64,000 nucleotides of DNA from Odontesthes bonariensis (GCF_027942865.1 NC_134528.1:8985586-9049585); one strand, 5' to 3'; positions 34,657-48,561 are shown, counted from the stretch's first letter. The notes: generated by a model from the sequence alone, not told the origin. Translations and numbers: made by a program.

Positions 34657-36557
34657 TCGACGTCACTTCCGGTAACTCCCGGAATATGACTAATTGCATT
34701 GTTTTCACACCAAAGGCTATGTCAACTTATGTTATCTGACATGTTATCTGTCATCTGTATTTATAGTGTTGTTGTATGTGTGTTATGTAATCCTTTGTAC
34801 TGTGTGTCTTGATGTCTTTTTGTTTGTATGGACCTTGAGTCTGAAGCTTTAGCTTCTTGAATCTTGACACATTCCGCTTGCCGTAGTTCAAGAAGTTGCA
34901 ACGCACATTTGAAAACGTGAGGCGCTAGAGAGCAAATTTTCATTCGACTTTGCAAAATAAAATTGCACCACTAGATGGGGGAAGAAATTACATAATGTCC
35001 CTTTAAAGGAACACCAGAAGACATATTTGCTCTTTGGCTCCCCCTACAGTTGTGGGATAAAACACACACACACACACATCTCCGTTTGAGTCCTGAAAAT
35101 GTGCAGCCGTACAGATGAAATTGTTATCATGTGGAAGAGAGCCTCAGACACGCCCACAAAAATGCCAAAAAAACAGTGCGTCGCAGGGCTGGAAACCAAA
35201 GTTGTAAACTGTGGTATCTCAGCTCTTGAGCACCCTATGGCTGTTTCAGTGCCAGGGAATGTGCACAACAAGAGCCAGTGTGCTTTAAAATGAGTCAAGG
35301 GCACATGACATGAACAATCCCCTCTGTAAAAACCTTCAGGCAATGGTGAAAGAGTAACACTGTAAAGTCTTGTGTGTTTAAGTGGTTATGAAGTGAAGAA
35401 TATTAGACTTTAGATAAAAACAAGATACGAATCATAAAATTCTGCTCATTTTATTTTTGGAAATCTCGATTTCCAGGAAAAACAATCGTCAATATCACAG
35501 TTAAACTTTATAACTTAAACTCTTATAGGTTATATTTAAGTATATACCAATTGATTTGTATAAATGTTCAATAAACAAAATGATTTCAAATACCCAAATG
35601 TGTATTTTCTAAATTCTTTTCCCAACTAGTTTTTGAAGGAAAACATGGTATTGAGGTCAAAATCTCAAAATGTAGCAGTGCCTGAAATGCATTTTGCTCA
35701 ATGTGTTGCCCACTTGAAGTTCCAGGTGTTTATATTAACTGGCTTCAAGTTAATAAATTGGCTTTCATAGTGTTGCCAGAGAGCGGGGGTATAGGCTACG
35801 TTACCAGTAAGTCAGCAGAAGAAGAAATCGAAACTGGAAACAAAACGACAACTGCAGATTACACCCAAAAGAGAGAAATGGAGAAAGCTCTTTTTCTGGA
35901 TTTACTTTACGTCTCTGGGAATATCTGGAATATTATCCCACATCTGGGACGCCTGTCGGCCACACGAGTTTATTGTTTTCCGCCTCAGCTGTCGGGTCAT
36001 TTCATTTCATCAATCTTTGCCAGGTTAGATTAGCAGAGTTGTTAATATTGGGTTCAATTTTCACCTTTTCTTACTCCCATCATGGACGGATGTGGAAGCT
36101 CGGCCCATTTTTGTTTATCCCATCGGGCGCTACTGTCATTGCACGTGTTCTTACACCACTGAAAACATGGTTGGCATTATCACCCTAAAATCATACACAC
36201 TGGATCTTCAAGGTCATATTTTTGCATTTAAGGATCTACTTGGAAGAGCCCCCCACACTCCCTTAAGAAACCCAGCGAGTTTATGTCATAAGGTTAATGG
36301 TACGTGGGTAACACAAGGCAATGTCATACTATCTGTTTTTTAAGTTTGAAATCCAAGTATGGGACAAATTTGAAACAAAATAGACCAAATATTGACTGTT
36401 ATCCACCTGCTGTGCCTCACATTGTCACCCATTGTATCTCTTCACTGAATCCCACTCTCCAACTCTGTTTTCTCCTTCTCTACCGCATTGATTCCAACAT
36501 GCAACACTCTTGGCGTTGACCAAGGAACCTGCTGGTCCCCAGGTCCTCCAGCTGAGC

Positions 36558-37966
<1,409 letters not shown>

Positions 37967-38965
37967 CACAGGGTGAGGCCAAGGGTCAGGGGAAGACTGA
38001 GAAACTGTAGTTTTGAACTTCAATGTACTTTCCAAGGTGGGAGGAGGGGGGTATTAGGGAGGGTCGGGCAGGGAGTCAAAAGGCCAGCAAGACATCAATG
38101 GACTCATTTGTCTTTTGGTGTAGTGTCACTCGTTTGATTCAACTTTTATGTGGATATAATCTAAATATATATAAGCTTCAGGTTTGCTCGACAAAACCAA
38201 GTTCAACTGAAAAAAACAAAACAAAAAACAAGGCAGTGTTAATTTTCAGCATCCATTCCAGTCCACTTGCTTTCTGTATCGTTTCCAATCAGTGTATCAG
38301 CCGTTCCTTTCCCTTTCCATGCTCACGGTGAGTTACACACAGGGCTGTTTTTAAGCCTGCGCTGACACATTAGTCACAATAACACAGAACAGAGCTGTTG
38401 TACATTACCGGGGGGCATGGATTTTAAGACCCCACTTCAAGTATTAAAGTCATCCTCTGATGGTGGTCGGTACGTTCACTGGTTCAACAGATACTAGTCA
38501 ATTCAGTTAATTTACTTTTATATACTCTAAACAGATGGCTCAGATAATCACAGACAGTGTAACTCGCTGTTTCCATGGCAAAGAGAGCATGTAACATTCT
38601 TTAAAACACACACACACCAACAAAAGCGATTAAATTCACATGATATGGTATGAAAAACGAGCCAAAACACCTTTAAATAATCCAGTTTTGCATTCTGGAG
38701 TGAACATGAAGGAATGATCGATACACTGATTGGGTATCAGTGAGGTGACGTTCTCATTTCCTTGGCGTGCCATTCGTTTTAAATTCTCAGTTCATTGGTG
38801 CTTTCAGGGCAAAGCAGAGTTCAATCTTTGCCGTTTCCGTGGAACTTGTTCGGTGTACGCTTACAAAACAGTCTCTGTGATTAATTTCCTCATTGTAATC
38901 TTTGTAGTGTTTTTCTTTATGTCTTGCTTGTCGCTTTTGGAGAATAAACCACTTTTTGTTATAAC
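37967..38965 (+). other. cbx1: cbx1 3' UTR
   Basis: Non-coding sequence from the TAA to the first canonical AATAAA at 38943-38948. Open frames here are short and unlike any family. The end is inferred from the signal only. Confidence 0.5.
38943..38948 (+). terminator. cbx1: Polyadenylation signal, probable cbx1
   Basis: Canonical AATAAA about 980 bases after the cbx1 stop, with a T-rich stretch just downstream (CCACTTTTTGTT). ATTAAA near 38445 is a possible proximal signal. Confidence 0.5.
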
Positions 38966-39280
38966 AGTGTCTCAAGACCTTTTAAATTTTACAGGGTTAT
39001 TAGTCTGGATGGGTTATTTAGTTCCATTACTGATTAATCTTCTGAATAGATAAACCTGATTAAATGTTTGGTTCCTCACGGAGATGAAGCTCTTTCCCAG
39101 AGGGTTTACTTTGACATAATCAGAGTTTCTTTGTGTTAGCAAGTTTGGCAAAACCTAAACCTTCAATGTTGATTACGATTCTTAATAATCCAAGGGTTTA
39201 CTTTTCAACTCAATCATAAAAAAGGGGTGTTTAATGTGTCATTTGAAGCTTCTTTTGCACAAAATACGCTAATCACGTAA

Positions 39281-39439
39281 CAGTGTTTCCCAACCGTGGT
39301 CCTGGAGGCTCGTTTCCCTGCTCCAACACACCGGATTCAAATAAATGGCTCTACATAGAGCTGATAAAGACCCATTTCCTGGAATCAGGTGTGCTGGAGC
39401 AAGAAAACGAGCCTCGACGACCACGGTTTGGAAATGCTG
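39281..39439. mobile_element. hAT-like MITE
   Basis: This 159-bp element begins CAGTGTTTCCCAACCGTGGTC and ends with the imperfect inverse (GACCACGGTTTGGAAATGCTG). Complementarity extends over about 45 bases of each end (GGAGGCTCGTTTCCCTGCTCCA against TGGAGCAAGAAAACGAGCCTC). The CAG...CTG termini suggest hAT ancestry. A clear 8-bp target duplication was not seen. It sits between the convergent cbx1 and nfe2l1. Confidence 0.75.
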
Positions 39440-39804
39440 ACCCAACACATCAAGAGTAGGTTTTTATGTATGAACAGGTGTGAGTAGTAAGAAAATTTAA
39501 TGCCAAAAAGGAGCAATGTTGTAATTAAGAGAGGACTGCAGTGTCAGATTAAAAGTAAATATCTGCTTGTATAAGGTCTCAAAAGGTATTAATAACTCTG
39601 TCCCATGATGACAGGAAATCAGCTCAATCTCAGTTCAAATCAAAGTGAAAATCAGCGGTATAGAACAGACTTATCTGTAAATCTGCCCAACTGAATGCAT
39701 CGTTTTCATGAGCCTGAGGCTGCTTTTACTGTGGCTGTAAAGCTTCTCTGGTGGCACAAGGACAGCTGAGAACCGTTGTGTAAGGCTTGAGAATTTGGCT
39801 AATG

Positions 39805-40020
39805 TTTTGCTCTCTGACGCCCCCTACAGTTGTGGGACGTAACACCTCTGTTACAGAAACGTTTGTTGTCACGTTTAAGAGGCCACAAAGACGCTGTCAA
39901 GTGACATTTTACATGTCGTGAGCCGCGGCATCTCGCTCCCCGGGGAACATGTAGAACAGAAAAACACGTCAGAAACGCGTCGTTTTAAGGTTCACAAACT
40001 TCTGCAGTGTTGCTCTGATA
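39805..40020. repeat. Dispersed repeat fragment shared with 35026-35340
   Basis: Both places contain GCTCTNNGNCNCCCCCTACAG-type sequence followed by TTGTGGGA and NAAACAC, then a diverged body with TGTCGTGAGC or GTGCACAACA-like text. They appear to be two old copies of one repeat. I cannot name the family. Confidence 0.4.
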
Positions 40021-40279
40021 CAGAGTTCTGTTCAAAAAAGGGTTGGTTTTATAGTTAAGGCCTCCAACTATTCAAAAGATGTAACTGTACCATGACTAAA
40101 TTGTCAAATTTAATTGACCGACTTTTGAGGTTAAAGTTTAATTTACTCATTTTTATTCAAGGTTGATCAAGCGCTTTTGTTGTGGTTATAATAATTATCT
40201 TTCTCCATAAAAACCTGACGCCCCCTCTAAGTAAAGCACGGACAACTAGCACAAGAGTCACAGGTGAAAATAAAAACAC

Positions 40280-40285
40280 TTTATT
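40280..40285 (-). terminator. nfe2l1: Polyadenylation signal, probable nfe2l1
   Basis: TTTATT on the plus strand (AATAAA on the minus strand), followed on the minus strand by a T-rich tract. It lies about 1.3 kb from the inferred cbx1 end, so the two genes are convergent without overlap. Confidence 0.5.
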
Positions 40286-42392
40286 AATCAATAAAAACAA
40301 TTCTTGATTGCCAGCAAATATCTCAAAACAGGGAACTACATCCAAACTCAAAGCAGAGGGTGAGACTGTTATGGAGACATTTGACAAACTACATAAATCA
40401 TAACGAACACAAACATGAAAATATTTACATAACAAGACGGACAAAAAAGTGCACTAAGTAATAGCAGTGCTTCATAACTGGTGTTGCACTGGGTTACACT
40501 GACGTGAATGTTAACCAGAGTTTCATGCCTGAATATCACATTAAATGAGGACATTTCTCCTTTCAAAACAGGTTTTTTTTGGACATGGTCTTAATGCTGC
40601 GAGTTGTTTTCAGCCTCTTGTAAATATCTAGCCTAACTGCTATCTCAGCTGCAACAACAGACCTATTTTTGTTTATTTAATTTTTTTTTTTTAAAGAGGG
40701 TGATATAACACACGCACTGACAAACTTCATTCAAATAGACAAGTAATAGCACTTCTACTTTGAGAACGATCCTCTTCGGTTCTCAAAACCTTTGAAAGTG
40801 AAGATGAGATTTTTTTAAAATAAAGGCATTCAACTCAAACTGGCCACAACACACGCTGTCATTTCACACATTCGCATTAACTTGTATCTCGTGTAACAAC
40901 GTGGCTCCTTTGTCAACACAAACACTTAAAAACGTAGGACCTCAAGCCAAAAGCTCGGCTTTACAGCAGTTTAAAAATGACCTCAAGTGGCTTTCGGCTT
41001 GGTAAAGTTGGCAAATGAGTTACTTGAAGAGATTTCGCTGTCTACACCGCAGCGTCAACTGAGCCTGCTTCGTGTTAATGCTTCCAACGGGGGCATCCGA
41101 GAGGAAAAAAAGCTAACAAATAACCCAGTAAATGTGATCTGTGTGATAGCTGGACTTTGTTTAAATGATACGGTACTCTCCGAAGTGCCTGGCCCATCAC
41201 GGTATGCTTAATTTCTGTTGTGATTGCCGGCTCCGCGCAAATTTTCGCATCAACAAAGAAGGTGTAGACTTTTACGTTAAGCTGATGTGGCTAGACCTAT
41301 AACCTTGCTTATACTACAGATTATGAACAGTTAATAAGAGCCTTCCAAATCGCAGCTCCCGTATTTAAACCTGCAGCGAAGGAATAGCGACAGACACAGC
41401 AAAATGCATACAGCCAAGCCTTTTAAAGACAAATTACAGTGCTATGTATAATTTATAAGGAAGTTGATACATTTTGCAATGCAGTGTGCCTCCTCCCAGA
41501 AATATCCCTCTGCTCCTCTTGCAGGACTTCCAACTCCAGGCCTCTTTTAGCAGTGGCCAGCCCGCGATCACTGAGCCTCTGACTCGTCTCATCCCAACAT
41601 CTGACTTCCACACATCAAACCTGACCTATTTAGAGCCTTTTGAGCTTAGATGCCACCAACAAACCGACTCAAAAACTAGAATTTGCAGCACAAACCTACA
41701 TCATCAGACTGCAGTGTTTGAGCGTGCAGGATGTACAGGGATCATGTAATGTGCACCATACAACCTTTGGTTAGTACAGGTGTTAATGGCATCCTAAAAT
41801 GATGAACTTCCTTTATCCTTTGGTATCTAAACTCTCACAACCTCAGATGTTTTTCTTTGCTTGAAAATTGCAACTTAAAAGCCTCAGTGACCAATAAAAA
41901 CAAAACAAAACAAACAAGAAACAACACTGAAAGTCTCCAGGGTGAGATTTGATCTGATGGTCATTTAAAACCTTCGGTGCATAGGTATTCCAACCATCCT
42001 TGTCGCCAGTGTTTGTTTACCTCCACTTCCTGATGCCAGTCCCTTCTTTTTACCCTACAAATCTCCATCCTCAGTGGTTTGGTGCAAAAGGATCAAGAGC
42101 GGCTAATTCTTTTTTCTTCTAAAAGCTCATTGTATGTCCTTTTTATATCCCTCTTCTCCTCATCTAAATAGTGAAACATCGGTACTCGGAGAGCTACTTC
42201 TGCTTCAAAGTTGTTTCAAGGGAAGAAAATGTAGAATGAAAAGGGAGAAACTAACGCAGAAGAAGTAGTCAATGCCATTTTTCTACTCACCAGAATCTTC
42301 TTAAAAGGAAAAAAGGACATCTCTTTTGCATCTGCAGAAATCTTTCTTATCGATTTAGCAAAGTGATAGAATTAACAGCAGTGTGTCCGCCC
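40280..42392 (-). other. nfe2l1: nfe2l1 3' UTR
   Basis: About 2.1 kb of non-coding sequence from the stop codon to a minus-strand AATAAA at 40285-40280. A long 3' UTR is usual for NFE2L1. No conserved ORF was seen. Confidence 0.55.
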
Positions 42393-45300
42393 TCACTTCT
42401 TTTTGTCTTTTTGTTTTTTCTCGGGCTTACGGTTCTGCTCGGCAGTCGTCACGCCGCGGGGCATGATCAGCACGCTGCCGTCGGCACTGTACTGCAGCGA
42501 GTACTCGCTGGGGGGATAGGGCCGGCCCTCCTCGTCCCGTAGCTGAGTGAACACCTCTTGGTACAGACTTTGCATCTTCTGCTTCATCTGTCGGATGGAG
42601 CGAATAAACTCCATCTTCTCTTTCAGCAGACGGGACTTGTCGCGCCTCAGGTCTTGGACGCCCTGCTCTAGGTTTATGATGGCATCCAGCTTGCGCTTGC
42701 GGCAGTTCTGGGCCGCCATCTTGTTCTTGCCGCGCCTCCGGATGTCGCGGATGAGGGCCAGCTGGCCTTCACTCAGGTGGTGCTTGGCTAGAAGTTCGTT
42801 GAATTCTTCCACGGGCAGGTTGATGATCTTTTCGTTGGAGAAGGGGATTTTCATGGACCTGGCTCGGCGCTCGTCACGACTCGCGTGCTTGTCGAGCAGC
42901 TCCTGAGTAGGTTGAAGCTTCGAGTGGTGTTTGTCGCGAACAGTCTTCTTCCCAGTTGAAACTGGGAGCTCCGGGTGCTCAGAGAAGGCAGAGGAGAGTG
43001 GTAGGTTGTACGAATGATTGTGGCCGATGCTGTCGAGCTGAGGCAGGCTGTGGAACTGAGAGGGGTCCTGATAGCTCATCCGGCAGAGCTTACTGTACTC
43101 GGGCTGATAACCCCCGACAGCACCCTCCTCCGTCTCCACTGTGGCCACCTCAGAGTCAGTGCTGTAGCCCACGGCTCCTTCCTCCGAGAATGTGGCAGAA
43201 GTTGAGGAGGAAGAAGCTGCAGACGAGCAGGATGTCTCGGAGCTGCTTGGAGAGGCCGGACTGTGGCTGGAGTCCAAGGAAAGCCCAGAATCTGAGTCAA
43301 GCTCGTCCTCCAGCTGGGAAGCTTGGGCCTGGCTGAAGCCCTCCTCCATGGCGAGGTCCATCAGGCTGATTTCATCGAGCATAGACTCCTCCAGCAGGGT
43401 GGTGAATGGATCGGGGAGCACAGGTGTGGACGTGACGTTGTTACTGGAACTGTTTATGTGTGGTGGGAGAAAGATCCCCGTCAGGTTTGTGGCTCCAAAC
43501 GTTGAGTTGATGTTGGTGGAGTTGCTGGAGGAAAGTGTGAGCATGCTGGTTCTTGGCGTGACGCTTACAGAGTCCAACTGGGGGTTGAAAATCTGGGGGA
43601 AGTCTTGGCTGCAGCTGGGGAGGGAGGCCTGGTGAAGGCTGACATCCTGGTTTATCGGTGTCGAGGGTGTGGAAAGTCCAAAGCTTCCCGCTGTGTTCGA
43701 CTCAGACGTCGCATCTGTGGCACTTGTACTGTCGGAGTTTGTCGGGAGCGAAGTATTGTTCACCTCCATTGCCTTTGAACAAAGAGTTCAAATGGAAAAT
43801 TACATTACTTTTTTTTCAAAAGTAATAAAAACATTGCTTTTTTTCAACTTTTTATGACAAAAAAGGTGTAATTTCTACTATACTTTAATATTCATATTGT
43901 TGTTCTAAGATACAAACACAAGAAAACAACCGGATCTTACTTGTAGCTCCATGATGGCCATGATATCTTGCCACTGCTGCTCCAGGTCTAACTGAGGTTC
44001 TGCTGCAGGCAGCTGTGGCGCCAGAGGGAGGCCCTGAGATGTGGAAGGAACTTCTTCATTGGAAATTTGTATTTCTGGGGTAACAACGGGCGCTGGGAAC
44101 TAATTGAAAAATGTATAAATGTTACTGAAAACCCGAATAACTTTACAGTAATTCTTGCACAGCAGGATCTTACTAAACAACAGCACATGCTAGATTCTTA
44201 CCTCAGCCTCGTCTCCAAAAGGAAACGTAGCCTCCAACAGCCTCAAGCACTCTTGTAGTGACAGTGAAGTCTGTGAGCCAAGACCGGGCAGCTGGTGAGC
44301 AAAAACACACAACATGCTGTAAGGGCGCTTTTACACCGTTACTTAATAAAGAAACACAGTTTTTCTGTCTCTCAATTACATCTTTTAGCTTTTCTTTATA
44401 CAAAAAAACCAAGAACTTGACTCATTTTGACAAATTTTCAGCTGTCAACCTGCATCATCTGCAGCACAACATGGATCCATGTGGGGGAATCAAATTTCAG
44501 AGACTGACAGCCAGTCATAATGCAATCTGCTGCATCTAACGGTGAGGATCAATGCCAACTCCACCCTTGGCCCACCCCCGTTCTCCTCGAATAGGGCGTT
44601 GGGCGGCATTTGAATGGCTCGATGGCTATTACTCTTTGATCCACAAAAGAAAAGGGGGCACCTTGTCCCTGGAAAACAGAGCGGTTAATCTAATGAGAGA
44701 ACTGGGGACTGCTCCTAAGTCATGTGTGTGCATCCATCTTCTCATTATGAGCTTTATCAGTTAAAGGTTTAATTGTACTTTGTGTACTTGTGCAACACAG
44801 AAAACACACAAAAAAAGCACTGTATTTCAGCTTATTTATGCCTTATAGCTGAACTACGACAAAACACAGAATATTGTGCACAAGCTCAGCATTTCCGCTT
44901 TAATTCCTTTCCTAATTCTGCTTCATCAGTAATGGACTGTATAAATATGGTCTATCGCTGCTAATGTGGATCAGGAGATCCCCCTCTGAACGGTTCATGA
45001 CCAAAGGCTCCCGACTCTGCAGACTAAAACCCTCCCATTTAGGGGTTTCTGACTTGTTGTTTATTTTCCACTTTCAGCTTCCACACCAGCCCAAATTAAA
45101 AGCTTTAACTGGGAAACTTGGCTCATTTTAACCTTTAAACAGATTATGAGTGACAGCATCCACCCACGAGTCCTCTTGCAACTGGCTTTTCTTCAGTTTG
45201 CATATGGATTGAAATCTAGTTCACTTCAGCGTCTTAAAACAGACATGGTTGTAACGTTGCACTGGTTTCTCAGTGCACTGTTCCACTTAATTATTCTAAA

Positions 45301-48300
45301 TCTAGTTTGCTCCTGTGGTCAAGTAAAGACCATTTTGCCTCATATAGTATAAAGCGGAGAACATTACAGAAAATAAATAAATAAAAATGCAATGGTACGT
45401 ACTCGTACTACTGGTCCACAAACACTATGAGAGTTACATTCACATTGATCAGCTGCAACATTAAAACCACCTAATTGCCATTAGGGCATCAGATCAAACA
45501 GCTCTAGGGTTTCTCTGAGAGTTCTGGGGTGCTCCCTGAGAGCTTTTTCTTTGATTGTATCACAGATGGAAACACTGAGCTAATGTAACATCGAACCAAC
45601 TGTTGGCAGACAAGTAAAAAAAGTTTTTTTTTTTAAATCACATAATTCCTCTGTTGCATATCACTGCAGCTGAATTTCTCTGCGTTTCCTTCAATTTCTT
45701 AGAGGCTGACGTTAAGAACAGTCGATTTCATTGTTAACGTTTAGCGAGGTTTTATTTGTAAGGGTGTGTTCCTGTGCTGTACATACGTTTAACCATTCTC
45801 CACACGTTCCCTTAATGCTATTAAAGATCCTCCTCTCAGCGAGGAGCAAAAAATACCAATCAAAAGGACTTCTACTAAGTACAATCGGCCACAAAGATGC
45901 TTCTGATTTCCCAGAGTCGATATGCTATCTGAAAGCACACATGGGGACGGCGCCACAATGGTTCTGTTAGGTTCAGTGTTAACAAGTATAGATGGGCAAC
46001 AGCAGCATAATGAAGGGCTTTTTTTAAGTGGTGTCGTAGGAAGATAAATGTGTAAAGCAAGCACAAGTTTGACATAGCACTGCATGAACTGCATCAAAAA
46101 ACAACAACAAAGTTTTGGACAGTAAAAACACAATCATGGCCTGTCAGTCGTTTTAATGTTGTGGCTAATCAGTGTGTAAATCAAGTCTGAAATTTTAATC
46201 CCAGAAAATGTGACGTCGTAGTGATCTTTGGAACAACAAACTCATGCCCACGTATGATTACATCTGCTGGACTGAACTCATCCACTGTTGTGACTCAGCA
46301 TCTGATGAAAGGGTCATAAAAACAGAGCAATTTTGCAGATGAACACAAATGATCCAACCCACGATGTTTAAGGCAACTGGTGAAAAGAAGCTAACTTGAA
46401 ACGTCTCCACACTTACGAAAACTGATACTCAGCAGACATAAGTCTCTTATTACCCGAGTGCAGCTTCCCAGTTTCCATTTCTTTTTTTTTTTAAAGTGAT
46501 ATAAACCAGTTAAATAGCAATTAAAGAATGTCACATAAGGATCCGTTTAGTGTTAACCAACCTGCTCTGGTATGCTCTCTCCAGTCTCCCCGTCCACTGG
46601 CTGAGCACCCTGTAAGTTTATGTCATTTCTCCAGCTCTCTTGTTCCTCGTTCCCGTCTTTGTTCTCCTGGGGGTTGGACTTCTCCTCCTCGCTCTCTTTC
46701 TGACGGTTGCTGTAGTTGAACACTTCTCTTCCCGCACCAAGGTCGATGTCCTGTCGCCATAGGATGTCAATCAAGTCAATGTCCTGGGAAAACATAGAGC
46801 AACCACTGAAAAACACCCTTGTAACCAGATGGGGGTTTGTTTGATATCAAGTTAATTTTAATACTATAGCAAGATACTTAAATGTGGGTTATGCATTACT
46901 AAAAATACCCACTCATTTTGTTATAATTACTGAGGTCAAAACTAGTCCTTTGGATCTTTTATACAAGCTGTTTTCTTTCATTGCAGTGGATAATCTTCGA
47001 GGGGGAAGATCATGCAACAAAAATCAGATGATGCAACCATGACAAACCCTTTGACATAGTGGTTATCATGTGATCAGAAAGATCTTGTTTTGTGTGAAAC
47101 CCCAACCCCAAGCATAGATTGGGCCATTTTGTGAGTTTCAAATAAGTTCAGGTACTTGTGACAAATAAAAATAAACTGCAACACACACAAGACGACTTTT
47201 TCCTCGTGTCAATTTTGTGGGTAAATTGAAGCAGATTTGCTCTCTGTACGTGTCAAAGTTGCACTCTGACAGACATTTAATGGGACCAGCTGTTATGAAT
47301 GTGACTCAACTTGTTTGACGAAAAATATCTGACAGTGATAAAAGACCAGGAGTGTGGACATAAAAACAAACAAACAAAAAAAATACTAGCACGTAATGTA
47401 ATCTCAACAGCATTTTTTTCCTTTGCCACACCTTAAATTTTTTTGAAGCTTTGGTAATCGTGAATTAAAATGTGGTTAATATAAATTACCACAGAACACT
47501 TTTAAGCTAACAAAAAAGCTTAGTTATATATATATATATATATTGTTGTTTGTATTGGAAGATTAAATTAGGTAATTCAAAACACTTCTTAATGACTTGA
47601 CCTATTCTAACAGATGTGCTTGGTCGTACTCATGAATCTGTGATGGATGTTTGTTATGACAACAAGGATCTATCAAAAAGGAGGTGTCCCCTCTCCTTCT
47701 CACAGGTGCTTTCCACATGTTTGCAGAAAGAAGCTAGAAACATGCTGTGTTACCTCTTTAGTGAGGTCGTCGTTGCCATCCCTGTTGCCCTGCTCCTGGT
47801 TGCCCTCTGGGGCCACGGCTCCCAGGCTGCTGTCCGCTGCGTTCAAGTTGTACGTGGATTCAGGTGCTCCACCTCCTCCCCTCATGGCCGGGGTGGCGTC
47901 AATGTTGTTAACGTCCTCTAAGCCGGCCCCATTGTCCAGGGTTATGCTGGAGCTGGACTGGCTGCTGGCAGACACCACGGTCTCAGAGTCACGATGCACA
48001 AGCCAGGTGTTGAGCTCAGTGCTGGGCACGAAGAGGCGATCCAACTGGCGCACCTGATTTAGCAGCCTTCGTGTGGTGAAAAAATGGTCGAGGTCCACAC
48101 TCTTTGGATGGATTCCATAGCCGTCCAGCGTGTTGCGCAGGTTGTGAAACTGTGTCTGGGTGTAGGCTGAGCTAGGCCCCAGGATGATCTCTCTTAACGG
48201 GGGCAGCTGATTGTTTAGATAGGTATCAACGTCCACCCGCACCCCAATGAGACTCAGAAGGATGGTGAACTGAATCAGGCCCTCTGTGAAGTACTTTTTC

Positions 48301-48311
48301 AGGTAAAGCAT
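42393..48311 (-). CDS. nfe2l1: Nuclear factor erythroid 2-like 1 (Nrf1), CNC-bZIP factor
   Basis: ER-anchored transcription factor that, after retrotranslocation, deglycosylation and DDI2 cleavage, activates proteasome genes through ARE sites with small Maf partners. Coding exons (minus) are 48311-47754, 46783-46562, 44291-44202, 44099-43941 and 43772-42393, in total 802 residues, with all introns in phase 0. The N-terminal signal anchor is [10 protein letters not shown] (residues 15-24). The DDI2 site Trp103-Leu104 (NTWLVHRD) is at the same residue number as in human. The DLG-type motif [16 protein letters not shown] is at 187-202 and ETGE at 252-255. A Ser/Thr/Asn-rich glycosylation domain holds many N-x-S/T sequons. 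The beta-TrCP degron is DSGLSL at 504-509. The CNC-bZIP basic region [13 protein letters not shown] starts at about 693. Human NFE2L1 is 742-772 residues. NFE2L2 is excluded by the transmembrane N-terminus. Confidence 0.96.
44292..46561 (-). other. nfe2l1 intron carrying a TIR element
   Basis: Intron between the ETGE exon and the short LEATFPFG exon. It contains the element at 45441-46176 and otherwise AT-rich unique sequence, with no further exon recognised. Confidence 0.6.
45441..46176. mobile_element. Non-autonomous TIR transposon in nfe2l1 intron
   Basis: The left end, CACATTGATCAGCTGCAACA then TTAAAACCACC, and the right end, CGTTTTAATGTTGTGGCTAA then TCAGTGTG, are imperfect inverted repeats of about 30 bases. 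The motif TGATCAGCCACAACATTAAAACC is a very common teleost mariner-type end. The 736-bp interior has no intact transposase. Confidence 0.7.
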
Positions 48312-48312
48312 T

Positions 48313-48561
48313 TCTTTACAAAGGAACAAAAAGTAAAAGTAAACGATAAAAACAAAAACGGTGCCAACTACCTTTGATCAATAATTCTGTGCTAACACTA
48401 AAAGACAGAAACTGATACATGAACATAAAAAGTGGTTAAAGAGGGGAAAGGGTCTTCTACAGGATAAGGTGTGTTTGAATGTAAGATCCAAGCTGAGGTT
48501 TCCACTTCTCAGAGTCCAGCATGTAGGGTTGATTCTTCATAAGGTTCTCATCCTCCCATTC
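48313..48561 (-). other. nfe2l1: nfe2l1 second leader exon with upstream ORF
   Basis: A good acceptor on the minus strand (ttatttttgtcag|GAATGGG at 48562/48561) opens an exon in front of the start codon at 48311. Either the exon runs straight into the coding exon, or it is separated by a very short intron (donor AAAG|gtagtt at 48372/48371, acceptor at 48314). It contains a 27-residue uORF from 48540 to 48457, and that frame is open from the exon start. Confidence 0.45.
48457..48540 (-). CDS. Upstream ORF in nfe2l1 leader, 27 residues
   Basis: The frame begins MKNQPYMLDSEKWKPQLGSY and ends HLIL-stop. The same frame is open for seven more codons back to the exon's acceptor (EWEDENL). Composition (Trp, Tyr, charged residues, mixed codons) is protein-like rather than random. 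It ends 145 bases before the nfe2l1 ATG. It could be a conserved regulatory uORF, or the last exon of an unidentified transcript. I do not recognise the peptide. Confidence 0.35.
   Translation of the reverse strand: MKNQPYMLDSEKWKPQLGSYIQTHLIL

Larger units (their letters stand above)
34141..35002. mobile_element. Non-autonomous DNA transposon flanked by TTAA
   Basis: Terminal inverted repeats AGGGACACTATGTAAT (34141-34156) and ATTACATAATGTCCCT (34987-35002) match at 15 of 16 positions. Each is bordered by TTAA (34137-34140 and 35003-35006), the target duplication of the piggyBac and Kolobok superfamilies. The 862-bp interior has no transposase. It holds a 33-bp palindrome of CRE sites and a GCTGCTAATGCTAAC tandem repeat near 34605-34655. 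It lies in cbx1 intron 1. Confidence 0.75.

Noticed and set aside
35099-35293. 64-codon plus-strand frame near 35.1 kb as a small gene
   Set aside because: It lies in a dispersed repeat that recurs in diverged form near 39.8 kb and shows no family motif.
43192-43635. 147-codon plus-strand frame opposite nfe2l1
   Set aside because: Antisense shadow of the nfe2l1 Ser-rich coding exon; no independent start context or homology.
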